64,000 bases of DNA from positions 372,001 through 436,000 of the forward strand of contig NZ_CP070499.1 in NCBI RefSeq assembly GCF_016925615.1. The letters run 5' to 3'. Shown one piece after another: positions 16,359 through 25,050 of this stretch; within the stretch, counting starts at the first letter, position 1, and the number at the start of each line of letters is the position of its first letter. A program made the translations under genes and the position numbers. The stretch comes from Natronosporangium hydrolyticum (lineage in GTDB: Bacteria > Actinomycetota > Actinomycetes > Mycobacteriales > Micromonosporaceae). The notes beneath the pieces were generated by a model, which saw only the letters and a program-made list of their open reading frames with translations, did no database searches and had not been told where the DNA came from.

Positions 16359-17042
16359 ATGGCGCCGGTGGGGATCGCCAATCCGTCCCGGCACTTCCAC
16401 GGCGAGCTGGAGCAGCTACGGCTGCAGGTGGAGCTGATGGGGCTGCGGGTGGACGAGAACCTGGCCCGGATGGGGCAGGTGCTGCGTACCGGGGATGTCT
16501 CGCTGATCGCGCCGGCGCTGGTGGCCGACGACGAGATCGACGCCATGAACGTGTCGCTCACCGAGCGCTGCTACCAGTTGTTGACGCTGGAGTCGCCGGT
16601 CGCCACCGATCTGCGATTCATCGTCTCGGTGCTGCGGATTACCGGGGAGCTGGAGCGGGTGGGGGACCTGAGCCTGCGGGTCACCAAGCTCGCCGAGGAG
16701 GTGCCGCTGCTGCGCTCGGCGGGCAGCATCTGGGAGTCACTGCTGAATCTGGTGGCCGGCGCGGTGGAGCAGTACCGTACCGCGCTGGCCGCCTGGTCGG
16801 CGCAGGATCTGGCGGGAGCGACTGCGCTCGCCACCCGGCAGCACACGCTGGAGCACCATTACGAGCAGCTGGTGCATGATCTGCGTCAGTACGACGGGCC
16901 GGAGGCGGCCCGGCTGGCGATGGGGATCATGGCGGCGGGACGGGCGGCGGACCGGATCGCCGACCACGCCGCGATCATCGGTGCCAGACTGCGGTACCTC
17001 ATCACCGGCGAACCCCGCCACCTCGCCGCCGAAGTCCGCTAA
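16359..17042 (+). CDS. phoU: Phosphate signalling regulator PhoU
   Basis: 227 residues with two PhoU helical repeats: FHGELEQLRLQVELMGLRVDENL...MNVSLTERCYQLLTLESPVATDLR, then SLLNLVAGAVEQYRTALAAWSAQDLAGA...GIMAAGRAADRIADHAAIIG. The E/D-xxxD metal-binding positions of each repeat (ELERVGDLS and AADRIADHA) are present. It acts in the cytoplasm with PstB and the PhoR-type kinase to shut off the phosphate regulon. Only the second operon carries it. It ends 13 nt before the second 65-bp palindrome. Confidence 0.93.
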   Translation: MAPVGIANPSRHFHGELEQLRLQVELMGLRVDENLARMGQVLRTGDVSLIAPALVADDEIDAMNVSLTERCYQLLTLESPVATDLRFIVSVLRITGELERVGDLSLRVTKLAEEVPLLRSAGSIWESLLNLVAGAVEQYRTALAAWSAQDLAGATALATRQHTLEHHYEQLVHDLRQYDGPEAARLAMGIMAAGRAADRIADHAAIIGARLRYLITGEPRHLAAEVR

Positions 17043-17055
17043 CCCCCACCCCTCC

Positions 17056-17120
17056 GGGTTGATCATGGACTTAGGTTCATGATGGGGCACGAAATCGGTC
17101 CCAAACCCCATGATCAACCC
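17056..17120. repeat. 65-bp intergenic palindromic element, copy 2 (terminator-like)
   Basis: 13-bp perfect arms GGGTTGATCATGG and CCATGATCAACCC with a 39-nt centre. Same length and flank layout as 11970-12034, but the central GGGGCACGAAA core is inverted relative to that copy. It follows phoU and may terminate operon 2. Confidence 0.8.
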
Positions 17121-17153
17121 CAGTGGGGGGCGGGCGGCGGTACACTGCGGACC

Positions 17154-18422
17154 ATGGACAGATCTCCCCCGTTGGCGTCGACGCCGCCGATGGGGTGGAA
17201 CAGTTGGGATTGCTTCGGCACCTCGGTCACTGAGGATGAGGTACGCGGTAACGCATTGGTGATGGCCGATCGACTCGCCGATGTCGGATGGGAATATGTC
17301 GTCGTCGACATCCAGTGGTATGAGCCGTCCGCGCGCGCCGGTGGCTACCGCCCCCACGCCGACCTGGTGCTGGACGAGGTCGGCCGGCCGCTGCCCGCGC
17401 CGAACCGTTTCCCGTCGGCCGCCGGCGGTCTGGGTTTCCGCCCGCTCGCCGACTACGTCCACAGCCTCGGGCTCAAGTTCGGGGTGCATGTGCTGCGCGG
17501 CATCCCCCGGCCCGCGGTGGAGGCGCGGGTTCCGGTGTTGGGCACCGAGGTCACCGCCGCCGAGGTCGCCGACCGGCGCGCCACCAGCACCTGGATCACC
17601 GACAACTTCGGGCTCGACCACCGGCACCCGGGTGCCCAGGCCTACTACGACTCGCTGCTTGCGCTCTTCGCCGAGTGGGGGGTCGACTACGTCAAGGCGG
17701 ACGACATGATCGCGCCGTACTGGGCGGCCGACGTCGAGGCGTTCGCCCTCGCCATCGAGCGCTGTGGCCGGCCGATGGTGCTCAGCCTCTCGCCGGGCAC
17801 GGATCTGCCGGTCGGCCGGGCCGAGCATCTGGCCAAACATGCCCAGCTGTGGCGGATCTCCGGCGACCTCTGGGACCGCTGGGAAGATGTCGCCGCCCAG
17901 TTCGACCGGCTCGCCGCCTGGGCGCCGTACGCCGGGCCGGAGGCGTGGCCGGACGCCGACATGTTGCCGCTGGGCCGGATCGGGATCCGGGCCGAAGTGG
18001 GCGAGGCGCGCGAGACCCGGCTGACGGTGCCGGAGCAGGTCACCATGCTCAGCCTCTGGTCGATCGCGCGCTCGCCGTTGATGCTCGGCTGCGACCTGAC
18101 CAGCACCGACCCGTCGACGTTGACGCTGCTGACCAACCCGGAGGTGGTGACGGTGCTGCGCGAGGGCAGCGGCGCCCGGGAGGTTTACCGGGCGGGCAGC
18201 ACGATCGCCTGGACCGCCACCGCGCCCCGGGGGCATTATCTGGCGGTGTTCCACACCGGCCCGGCGGCAGCGGAGGTGTGCATCCCCTGGGCGGAGCTGG
18301 GGATCTCCCGGCCGGCAAGGCTGCGGGACCTGTGGCAGCGGCGGGATCTGCCGGTGGCTGACCCGCTGCGGCTCACGCTGGACCGGCACGGCGCCGCGCT
18401 GCTGCGTTGCGAGCCAAGCTGA
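17154..18422 (+). CDS. Glycoside hydrolase family 27-like protein (alpha-galactosidase fold)
   Basis: 422 residues, no signal peptide, so cytoplasmic. The family opening PPMGWNSWDCFG is at residues 11-22. The nucleophile strand is YVKADD (residues 179-184, D183) and the acid/base region RISGDLWD (about 234-241, D238). A C-terminal beta-domain of ~80 residues follows (VYRAGSTIAWTATAPRGHYLAVFHTG). By family it removes terminal alpha-D-galactose or a related sugar from oligosaccharides. The motif KADD differs from the usual K(V/I)D(C/F), so specificity may differ. No sugar transporter lies nearby; the gene appears monocistronic. Confidence 0.82.
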   Translation: MDRSPPLASTPPMGWNSWDCFGTSVTEDEVRGNALVMADRLADVGWEYVVVDIQWYEPSARAGGYRPHADLVLDEVGRPLPAPNRFPSAAGGLGFRPLADYVHSLGLKFGVHVLRGIPRPAVEARVPVLGTEVTAAEVADRRATSTWITDNFGLDHRHPGAQAYYDSLLALFAEWGVDYVKADDMIAPYWAADVEAFALAIERCGRPMVLSLSPGTDLPVGRAEHLAKHAQLWRISGDLWDRWEDVAAQFDRLAAWAPYAGPEAWPDADMLPLGRIGIRAEVGEARETRLTVPEQVTMLSLWSIARSPLMLGCDLTSTDPSTLTLLTNPEVVTVLREGSGAREVYRAGSTIAWTATAPRGHYLAVFHTGPAAAEVCIPWAELGISRPARLRDLWQRRDLPVADPLRLTLDRHGAALLRCEPS

Positions 18423-18426
18423 CCTG

Positions 18427-18470
18427 GGCTGACCCTGGGCCGACCAGGGGCTGACCCTGGGCCGACCAGG
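18427..18470. repeat. Two perfect tandem 22-bp repeats (plus a partial third) after the GH27 gene
   Basis: The unit contains CCCTGG-GCCGA-CCAGGG, so each copy folds into a 6-bp hairpin; a third partial unit follows. Placed 5 nt after the stop codon, it may act as a composite terminator before the glyA leader. Confidence 0.65.
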
Positions 18471-18561
18471 GGCTGACCTGGGTTTGGGCGGGGGCGGGCG
18501 TGGTCGGCGGTGGGCCGCTCCGGTTGGCGCCACTGCCCCGCCATCGGCCACGCTGCTAAGG

Positions 18562-18653
18562 TCGGGACAGGGCCGTGACTGGCGTGAGCGGATGGGGTCA
18601 ACCATCAGGAAGCGGCCCTGGTCGTTGTGACCTCGTGCCGCGCGCCTGGGCCT
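18562..18653 (+). ncRNA. ZTP (pfl motif) riboswitch in the glyA leader
   Basis: Conserved pieces occur in the right order: CAGGGCCG-TGACTGGCG, a variable hairpin, ATCAGGAAG-CGGCCCTG, and CCGCGCGCCTGGGC. P1 is a perfect 8-bp helix (18568-18575 with 18613-18620). The distal CGCCTGGGC element forms the pseudoknot half of the ZTP aptamer. The element ends ~28 nt before the glyA start. ZTP or ZMP accumulates when 10-formyl-THF is short, so binding should turn on glyA; in this GC-rich host, control may be at translation. Confidence 0.85.
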
Positions 18654-18681
18654 TGACCGTATTGGCAAGGAGAGGGGCAAC

Positions 18682-20133
18682 GTGACCGATTCCGCCAACC
18701 CTGAGTCCACCGCCTTCACGAGCGCGCTCGACGTGGTGGCGACCGTAGAGCCCCGGATCGCCGACGCGATCCGGCAGGAGCTGACCGACCAGCGGGAGTC
18801 ACTGAAGCTGATCGCCAGCGAGAACTACGCCTCGCCGGCGGTGCTGGCGGCGATGGGCAACTGGCTGTCCGACAAGTACGCCGAGGGCACCGTCGGTCGC
18901 CGGTTCTACGCCGGCTGCCGCAACGTCGACACCGTCGAGTCGATCGCCGCCGAGCATGCCCGGGAGTTGTTCGGGGCGCCGCACGCGTACGTGCAGCCAC
19001 ACTCCGGGATCGACGCGAACCTGGTGGCGTTCTGGGCGATTCTGGCGCACCGGGTGGAGGCGCCGGCGCTGGCGAAGGCGCAGGCGAAGCACGTCAATGA
19101 CCTGTCTGAGGCCGATTGGGAGCAGCTTCGCCAGGAGTTGGGCAACCAGCGCGCGCTCGGGATGTCGCTGGACGCCGGTGGCCACTTGACGCACGGTTTC
19201 CGCCCCAACATCTCCGGCAAGATGTTCGAGCAGCGCAGCTACGGCGTCGATCCGGCGACCGGGCTGGTCGACTACGCGGCGCTGCGGGAGTTGGCCCGCG
19301 AGTTCCGGCCGTTGGTGATCGTCGCCGGCTACTCCGCGTACCCCCGTTTGATCAACTTTGCCACGATGCGCGACATTGCCGACGAGGTCGGCGCGACGCT
19401 GATGGTGGATATGGCTCACTTTGCCGGTCTGGTGGCGGGCAAGGTGCTGACCGGCGATTACGACCCGGTGCCGCACGCCCAGATCGTCACCACCACCACC
19501 CACAAGTCGCTGCGCGGCCCGCGCGGCGGGCTGGTGTTGTGCCAGGAAGAGCTGGCCAGTGAGGTCGATCGGGGTTGCCCGATGGTGCTGGGCGGCCCGC
19601 TGTCGCACGTGATGGCCGCGAAGGCGGTGGCGTTGGCGGAGGCGCGCCAGCCCGGCTTCCAGCAGTACGCCCGGCAGATCGTCGACAACTCCCGGGCGCT
19701 CGCCGACGGGCTGCAGCGGCGGGGCGCGACTATCGTCACCGGGGGCACCGACAACCATCTGGTGCTGTTGGACGTCGGCGGCTACGGGGTCACCGGGCGG
19801 CAGGCGGAGAATGCGCTGCTCGACTCGGGCGTGGTCACCAACCGCAACTCGATCCCGAAGGATCCGAACGGTGCCTGGTACACCTCCGGCATCCGGCTGG
19901 GGACCCCGGCGCTGACCAGCCGCGGCCTCGGGGTGGCGGAGATGGACGAGGTGGCGGATCTGATCCACACCGTGCTGAGCCAGACCAGCCCGGCCGCCAC
20001 CGCCGACGGCGGGGCGTCGAAGGCGAAGCACCGGCTGGACGACGCGGTCGCCAGCAAGGTCGCCGCCCGGGCCGCCGAGCTGATGGCGGCGCACCCGCTC
20101 TATCCGCAGGTGGACTTGTCGGCCAGCGCCTGA
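18682..20133 (+). CDS. glyA: Serine hydroxymethyltransferase (long actinobacterial type)
   Basis: 483 residues, GTG start with AAGGAGAGG upstream. A PLP enzyme interconverting serine plus tetrahydrofolate with glycine plus 5,10-methylene-THF. Seen: [27 protein letters not shown], the PLP-lysine motif [14 protein letters not shown] (about K275) and NSIPKDP near the C-terminus. It is longer than the ~420-aa standard enzyme, with an extra segment around residues 115-165 ([28 protein letters not shown]...) and a longer C-terminus, as in the second glyA type of streptomycetes. Expression is linked to one-carbon status through the ZTP riboswitch. Ends at a strong bidirectional hairpin. Confidence 0.93.
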   Translation: MTDSANPESTAFTSALDVVATVEPRIADAIRQELTDQRESLKLIASENYASPAVLAAMGNWLSDKYAEGTVGRRFYAGCRNVDTVESIAAEHARELFGAPHAYVQPHSGIDANLVAFWAILAHRVEAPALAKAQAKHVNDLSEADWEQLRQELGNQRALGMSLDAGGHLTHGFRPNISGKMFEQRSYGVDPATGLVDYAALRELAREFRPLVIVAGYSAYPRLINFATMRDIADEVGATLMVDMAHFAGLVAGKVLTGDYDPVPHAQIVTTTTHKSLRGPRGGLVLCQEELASEVDRGCPMVLGGPLSHVMAAKAVALAEARQPGFQQYARQIVDNSRALADGLQRRGATIVTGGTDNHLVLLDVGGYGVTGRQAENALLDSGVVTNRNSIPKDPNGAWYTSGIRLGTPALTSRGLGVAEMDEVADLIHTVLSQTSPAATADGGASKAKHRLDDAVASKVAARAAELMAAHPLYPQVDLSASA

Positions 20134-20156
20134 CTTTGGCGCTGCCGGGATGAGCC

Positions 20157-20206
20157 GCAGTCACGTCTGCCCGGATGCGACCCGCATCCGGGCAGACGTC
20201 ACTGCG
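20157..20206. terminator. Bidirectional terminator between glyA and the PIN gene
   Basis: A 23-bp stem with one mismatch (arms begin GCAGTCACGTCTGCCCGG and end in the complement) and a 3-4 nt loop, placed between converging genes. There is no T-tract, as is usual in GC-rich actinomycetes. Confidence 0.8.
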
Positions 20207-20217
20207 CGCCAGCCGAC

Positions 20218-20763
20218 TTACGGATCAGGTGGGCAGATGTGCCAGTGGTTGTCCGGCACCGCCACGCCACGACCGGCTTGGGCCATCTTGGTCAGTAGCT
20301 CGAACGCCTCCGGGCAGGACAGTAGTTGCCTTTCGTAGCAGGTCCGCAGTATCTCCGGTGTATCTATGACCTGAAGCCCTCGCCGCAAGGCCATGTCGTA
20401 CGCCGCCCGATCGTCGGTGGCGATCGAGGCGCTGACTTCCACGTGTTGTACATGATGGAGCATCTGAGCCTCGCCCAGGTGCTCGAAAGGCCGCGTCGGC
20501 GCCCCGCCGAGCGCCCGACGGACCCGGTCGATCTGCTGAAGAGTGTCGTTGTCGTCGCTGTCGATGGGGTCTCCGAGCCAGGTCACGCCCTGTAACAGTC
20601 GCAGGTGAGGTCGTTGGGCGGCGCCTCGCCGGATCTCCCACTCAACGGCGGTGGTCCAGCCGCACCGGCCCGAGTAGCACACTTCGAGGAGGTCCAACCG
20701 CGCGACGACCGCGAAGTTTTCTAGAGTGCAGGTGTCGAACAAGACGCGACCTGAAGTGGTCAC
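20218..20763 (-). CDS. PIN-like nuclease, partner of the XRE-ImmA protein
   Basis: 181 residues. GRVLFDTCTLENFAVV places the first catalytic Asp at about residue 10; HLGEAQMLHHV holds the conserved GEA Glu; IATDDRAAYDMALRRGLQVIDT carries the third and fourth acidic positions and the final strand. This is a PIN fold larger than VapC. Its start overlaps the end of the upstream XRE-ImmA/IrrE gene by 4 nt, so the pair is cotranslated. In related loci the nuclease is the toxic component. The substrate is unknown. It ends beside the glyA terminator. Confidence 0.75.
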   Translation of the reverse strand: MTTSGRVLFDTCTLENFAVVARLDLLEVCYSGRCGWTTAVEWEIRRGAAQRPHLRLLQGVTWLGDPIDSDDNDTLQQIDRVRRALGGAPTRPFEHLGEAQMLHHVQHVEVSASIATDDRAAYDMALRRGLQVIDTPEILRTCYERQLLSCPEAFELLTKMAQAGRGVAVPDNHWHICPPDP

Positions 20764-21908
20764 AACTCGTAACCGTGGTGCTGCGTGTCAGCGGCGGGCG
20801 CGCCGGGGAATCGTGGCGGGCTCAACTCGCCCAGCAGCAATTCGACGTCCGTGTCCAGGACTTGAGCTACCACCCGAATGCCGATCTCTCCGGCGTGATA
20901 GGCGGCCATTACCCGTTTCAACAGCCCACCCGGTGCTCGCCGGTCGTTGCGGGCCTGAAGGTCGTCAACCCGACCCGGGCGTAACGTCACCTGCGAATAC
21001 ATAGATCGGACGCGGTCCCGGCCGGCGGCGTCGACGATGTTGAGGTTGTGGAGGCGGAACGCGAACGCGTCGAGGCTGACTCGGAACCGCCCGAGAAGGT
21101 CGCTGACCACGGCCGCTGTGATAGCTCGGCCGGTGATTGCCTGCTCGATCGCTTCCGCCGGCATCAGAAAGGCTGCGGCGAAAGCGTTCGCGCGCCTCTC
21201 TTCTGGGGTCCGCTCGCCGAACACGTTCTCATCGAGCGTGAAGGTGGCGCCGTCACCGCAGGCGAGGTGGCAGATCTCGTGCGCGATGGTGAAGCGTTGC
21301 CGGGTGGCGGCCACTCCGGTCGAGACCAGGGCCAGACGAAGCCGTCCGTCACTGAGCGCAAGACCATCGAGGCCGACGGGCAAGGCCGTCATGCAGACAT
21401 CGATACCGAATGCCCGTTCCGCCCAGGCAGCGAGCTGATCTGCCCCCTGCGGCAGGTCGGCTGCGCCCACGGCCGCCTGCTGGCGCATGGTCGCCGCGAG
21501 CCTCTCCCCCTGCCGGACAGGGTCACCCGTGGCCGGCGGTACCTCCAGCCGGAGCGGCGAGGTCTCGGGATAGCCCAGCTCGTTGAGCAGCCGGTCCACC
21601 TCGCGGAGTTGCTCCGCCCAAGCCATCGCCTTCTCCACCGCCGGACTCGCCACAACCTGGAGCCGGGCCGCGAAGGCAGGCGGAGAGACGGCCATGTCGT
21701 CGTCGGCCAACAGCGCGTCGGTCGATTGGCCTAGCGCTTCAGCGATCAGTGCCACTTCGAGCGACTTCAACCCTCGGCGTCCCATGAGCGCTTTGTTCAA
21801 GGCTGTCGGATCCATCTCTGCGGCGTTGGCCAACTCAACCTGGGTCAGGCCTGCCGCTCGCATTGCTTCCCGAATGCGAGCGCTCAACCTCTCAGTACTG
21901 AGTGCCAT
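20760..21908 (-). CDS. XRE-family regulator fused to an ImmA/IrrE zinc metallopeptidase
   Basis: 382 residues. Residues ~8-65 are an XRE helix-turn-helix (IREAMRAAGLTQVELANAAEMDPTALNKALMGRRGL). Residues ~195-250 are an ImmA/IrrE domain with RQRFTIAHEICHLACGD (HEICH at 210-214) and the downstream glutamate helix EERRANAFAAAFLMP. The C-terminal ~100 residues are helical. Such fusions act as antitoxin-repressors that can be inactivated or can cleave a target on stress. It overlaps the PIN gene downstream and has two small palindromes at its own start, fitting autorepression. Confidence 0.88.
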   Translation of the reverse strand: MALSTERLSARIREAMRAAGLTQVELANAAEMDPTALNKALMGRRGLKSLEVALIAEALGQSTDALLADDDMAVSPPAFAARLQVVASPAVEKAMAWAEQLREVDRLLNELGYPETSPLRLEVPPATGDPVRQGERLAATMRQQAAVGAADLPQGADQLAAWAERAFGIDVCMTALPVGLDGLALSDGRLRLALVSTGVAATRQRFTIAHEICHLACGDGATFTLDENVFGERTPEERRANAFAAAFLMPAEAIEQAITGRAITAAVVSDLLGRFRVSLDAFAFRLHNLNIVDAAGRDRVRSMYSQVTLRPGRVDDLQARNDRRAPGGLLKRVMAAYHAGEIGIRVVAQVLDTDVELLLGELSPPRFPGAPAADTQHHGYEL

Positions 21909-21945
21909 AGGGTTACCCTAGCAGCGAGATTGCTAAAATCGCAAT
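21908..21945. promoter_or_regulatory. Candidate operators of the XRE-ImmA/PIN module
   Basis: A perfect palindrome TAGGGT-T-ACCCTA (21908-21920) touches the start codon. A second inverted repeat ATTGC-N7-GCAAT (21929-21945) lies just upstream in an AT-rich patch. Their spacing is that of tandem XRE operators over a core promoter. Confidence 0.45.
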
Positions 21946-22013
21946 AAGCGCCAGGGTGCCATTGCTGCCGGCGACGGTCACCTCGTCTTGCCAGATGGGA
22001 TACCTTCCGTGGC

Positions 22014-22721
22014 TCAGAGGACGAGTCGAGGGCTACCGTCTGCGTCATGCTCCACTCGGGGCAGGATCGCGGTGGCGGCGTCCCGGTCGGCGGCGCCGGC
22101 GAGCACCGCCTCCACCGAGCCGTAGGCGGCGAGCTCGCCGAGGGTGACCGCGGTCGGCGGCAGCATCAGGATTTCGCCCGTGTCGGCCCGGGCCACCGCA
22201 TCGGCCGGCCGGACCCACTCGGTGTGGTCCGCCTCGCCGGAGACGTCGGCGGGCGCGACCCCGGCGGGCAGCGGAGTCACGAAGAAGTAGGTGTCGTAGC
22301 GGCGGGGCTCGAACTCCGGGGTGATCCACCGGGTCCACGGGAGTAGTTCGTCCGGGTCGACCGTCACCCCGGTTTCTTCGGCGACCTCCCGGACCGCCGC
22401 CCGGACCACCGCCGCCGCTTCCGGCTCGGGTCGACCCAGCCGGCCTGCCCAGGGGCCGGCCAGCGGCGGACCGTCCGCGTCCGCCGGGTCGACCGAGCCG
22501 CCGGGAAACGCGTACATGCCGGAGGCGAACGCCATGCTGGTGGTCCGGCGCAGCATGTAGACCTGCAGACCCGGGGAGGCCGGTCGCAGCAGCAGCACGG
22601 TGGCGGCGAGCCGGGGCTCGGCCGGCGCCGCTCCGGACGCGGTGAACTGGGCAGCCTGCGCCGCTAGCCGGGTGAGCAGGTCAGGTGGGGTGGCCGGGCC
22701 GGCGGTCCGGTCAGTCGACAT
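22014..22721 (-). CDS. NUDIX hydrolase (NUDT19-like)
   Basis: 235 residues. The N-terminal strand RLAATVLLLRPASPGLQVYMLRR and the region FASGMYAFPGGSVDPADAD precede the Nudix helix AAVREVAEETGVTVDPDELL, with the REVAEETG catalytic core. The ~30-residue insert between GG and the helix is characteristic of the NUDT7/NUDT19 (CoA-ester diphosphatase) branch. It overlaps the start of the downstream thiolase by 11 nt, consistent with a role in acyl-CoA or CoA turnover, though that is inferred. Confidence 0.87.
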   Translation of the reverse strand: MSTDRTAGPATPPDLLTRLAAQAAQFTASGAAPAEPRLAATVLLLRPASPGLQVYMLRRTTSMAFASGMYAFPGGSVDPADADGPPLAGPWAGRLGRPEPEAAAVVRAAVREVAEETGVTVDPDELLPWTRWITPEFEPRRYDTYFFVTPLPAGVAPADVSGEADHTEWVRPADAVARADTGEILMLPPTAVTLGELAAYGSVEAVLAGAADRDAATAILPRVEHDADGSPRLVL

Positions 22722-23895
22722 GCAGCACCACCGCGATGCCCTGGCCGACGCCGATGCAGGCGGCGGCGACCCCGTAGCCGCCGCCGCGGCGTCGCAGCTC
22801 CCGGCAGGTGTCGACGATGACCCGGGGCGCCGAGGCGCCCAACGGGTGGCCGATCGCGAGCGCGCCGCCGTTCGGGTTGACCCGTTCGTGGTCGATCGGG
22901 GCGCCGACCGCGTCGGGTAGTTCGTGCAGGCAGGAAAGGACCATCGCGGCGAACGCCTCGTTGATCTCCCAGACGTCGATGTCGGCGGGGCGCAGGTCGG
23001 CGCGGGCGAGGGCGCGGGCGATGGCCGGGACCGGGGCGACCGAGAACCGCTGTGGCTCCACCGCCACCACCGCGCTGGTGACCACTCGACCCAGCGGCGC
23101 CACCCCGAGCTCGGAGGCGAGTTCGATCGGCCCCACCAGGGTCGCGATCGAGCCGTCGTTGAGCGGCGACGAGTTGCCGGCGGTGACCGCGCCGTCGCGG
23201 CTGAACGCGGGCTTCAGCCCGGCGAGCGCCTCGATCGAGGTCCCTGGGCGGATCGATTCGTCCCGGGTGACCTCGCCGACCGGCAGCGCGTAGCCGTCGT
23301 GGAGGCCTTTCTCCCAGGCCTGGGCCGCCCGTTCGTGGGAGCGCAGCGCCCATTCGTCCTGTGCGCTCCGGCCGATGCCGTATTCGGCGGCGACCGCCTC
23401 CGCGCACGCCCCCAGCGAGGCGGTCCACTGTGCTGGGAATTTGGGGTTGACCATCCGCCAGCCCAGCTGGGTGGGCAGCAGCTCCAGCGAGGTGGGGAAG
23501 GCGGTGTCCGGGCGGGCCATGACGAACGGCGCCCGGCTCATGCTCTCCATCCCGCCGGCGACCACCACGTCGGCGTCGCCGGCGCGGACCGCCCGGGTGG
23601 CCTGGATGATCGCCTCGGCGCCGGAGCCGCAGAGCCGGTTGACGGTCACGCCGGGGACGGTGGTGGGTAGGTCGGCGAGCAGCACCGCCATCCGGGCGAC
23701 GTTGCGGTTGTCTTCGCCGGCGCCGTTGCTGTCGCCGAGGATGACGTCGTCGATCTCGGCCGGGTCGAGGCTCGGGTGGCGGTCGAGCAGCGCCCGCAGC
23801 GGCAACGCGGCGAGGTCGTCCGCGCGCACCTGCGACAGACCCCCTTTGTGCTTGCCGAAGGGGGTACGGACCGCATCGATGAGGTAGGCGTCCAC
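22711..23895 (-). CDS. Acetyl-CoA C-acyltransferase (thiolase)
   Basis: 394 residues from the GTG at 23895 (VDAYLIDAVRTPFGKHKGGL). The active-site cysteine is in VNRLCGSGAEAI (C89), the His in NPNGGALAIGHPLGASAPR and the second Cys in VAAACIGVGQG. The domain arrangement and length are those of degradative thiolase I/II, releasing acetyl-CoA from 3-ketoacyl-CoA in fatty-acid beta-oxidation. Cytoplasmic tetramer by family. It is transcribed before the NUDIX gene and divergently from the oxidoreductase at 23944, with a 48-nt shared promoter gap. Confidence 0.92.
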   Translation of the reverse strand: MDAYLIDAVRTPFGKHKGGLSQVRADDLAALPLRALLDRHPSLDPAEIDDVILGDSNGAGEDNRNVARMAVLLADLPTTVPGVTVNRLCGSGAEAIIQATRAVRAGDADVVVAGGMESMSRAPFVMARPDTAFPTSLELLPTQLGWRMVNPKFPAQWTASLGACAEAVAAEYGIGRSAQDEWALRSHERAAQAWEKGLHDGYALPVGEVTRDESIRPGTSIEALAGLKPAFSRDGAVTAGNSSPLNDGSIATLVGPIELASELGVAPLGRVVTSAVVAVEPQRFSVAPVPAIARALARADLRPADIDVWEINEAFAAMVLSCLHELPDAVGAPIDHERVNPNGGALAIGHPLGASAPRVIVDTCRELRRRGGGYGVAAACIGVGQGIAVVLHVD

Positions 23896-23943
23896 TCCGT
23901 GAGCGTACGCGGATGGTGGGGTCACCGGGTAGCCTGAGGCGTC

Positions 23944-25017
23944 ATGAGCGACCGACCCGTACGGTGGGGCATTCTCGCCACCGGCAGCATTGCCCGCACG
24001 TTCGTCGAGGATCTGCAGACCATGCCGGACGCCGAGGTGGTGGCGGTGGGGTCGCGGACGCAGGCGGCGGCGGATGAGTTCGCGCAGCGGCATCAGATCC
24101 CCCGGGCGTACGGGGACTGGGCGTCACTCGCCGCCGATGAGCAGGTCGACGTGGTGTATGTGGCGACTCCGCACGCGGCCCACTACGAGGCGGCGAAGCT
24201 CTGCCTGACCGCTGGCCGGGCGGTGTTGTGCGAGAAGCCGGTTACGCTCAGTCGCCAGGCCGCCGCCGAGTTGGTCGCGCTCGCCCGCGAGGCTGGGGTC
24301 TTCTTCATGGAGGCGATGTGGACCCGGTGCAACCCGGTGATCCGGCGCGTCGCGGAGCGGCTGGCCGACGGGGCGATCGGTGAGGTGACCGCGGTCCACG
24401 CCGACTTCGGCCTCCCGGGCCCGGTGCCGCCGGAGCACCGGCTGCGGGATCCGGCGCTCGGCGGCGGGGCGCTGCTCGACCTGGGGATCTATCCGCTTAC
24501 CCTGGCGCACCTGGTGCTGGGGACGCCGGCGACGATCAGCGCTCAGGCTTCGCTCACCCCGGAGGGGGTGGATCAGCAGACTGGTCTGCTGCTGGGCTAC
24601 GACTCGGGCGCTATCGCGGCGTTGACCTGTGGTTTTATCGGCGGCACCCGGATCGGCGGGTCGATCACCGGTCGGCATGGCCGGATCGAGCTGGAGCCGC
24701 TCTTCTTCCGCCCGGAGCGGGCGGTGCTGCACCCGACGGGCGGCGGTTCGCCGGAGCCGATCGAGGCGCCGCTAGTGGGTAACGGATACGTGCCGCAAGC
24801 CGCCGAGGTGCACCGCTGTCTACGCGCCGGGCTCACCGAGAGTCCGCTGGTGCCGCACGAGACGACCCTGGCGATGATGTCCATCATGGATACGGTGCGG
24901 CAGCAGATCGGAGTCGCCTACCCGGGCGAGCCGGCGGCGACCGATCCAGTGGTGCCGAGGCAGCGGTCGGGTTCCCCGGCGCCGGCCGCGGCCCCGGACG
25001 CGGACGCCGCCGGCTGA
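23944..25017 (+). CDS. Gfo/Idh/MocA family oxidoreductase
   Basis: 357 residues. The Rossmann start is RWGILATGSIARTFVEDL (GxGxxG relaxed to ATGSIA); the NAD(P) adenine region is VVAVGSRTQAAADEFA. The family signature VLCEKPVTLSRQAAAELV holds the catalytic Lys. Residues ~160-185 give the DLGIYPLTLAHLVLG helix typical of the trans-dihydrodiol dehydrogenase/glucose-fructose oxidoreductase branch. The C-terminal ~30 residues are a Pro/Ala-rich tail. Substrate cannot be read from sequence. Confidence 0.88.
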   Translation: MSDRPVRWGILATGSIARTFVEDLQTMPDAEVVAVGSRTQAAADEFAQRHQIPRAYGDWASLAADEQVDVVYVATPHAAHYEAAKLCLTAGRAVLCEKPVTLSRQAAAELVALAREAGVFFMEAMWTRCNPVIRRVAERLADGAIGEVTAVHADFGLPGPVPPEHRLRDPALGGGALLDLGIYPLTLAHLVLGTPATISAQASLTPEGVDQQTGLLLGYDSGAIAALTCGFIGGTRIGGSITGRHGRIELEPLFFRPERAVLHPTGGGSPEPIEAPLVGNGYVPQAAEVHRCLRAGLTESPLVPHETTLAMMSIMDTVRQQIGVAYPGEPAATDPVVPRQRSGSPAPAAAPDADAAG

Positions 25018-25050
25018 GGCGGTCGTCCGCGCCGGACTGGCGGGGCGGCA

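Noticed and set aside
16737-18719. 660-codon minus-strand frame across phoU and the GH27 gene
   Set aside because: Pro/Arg/Gly-rich shadow of well-supported plus-strand genes, including the riboswitch region.
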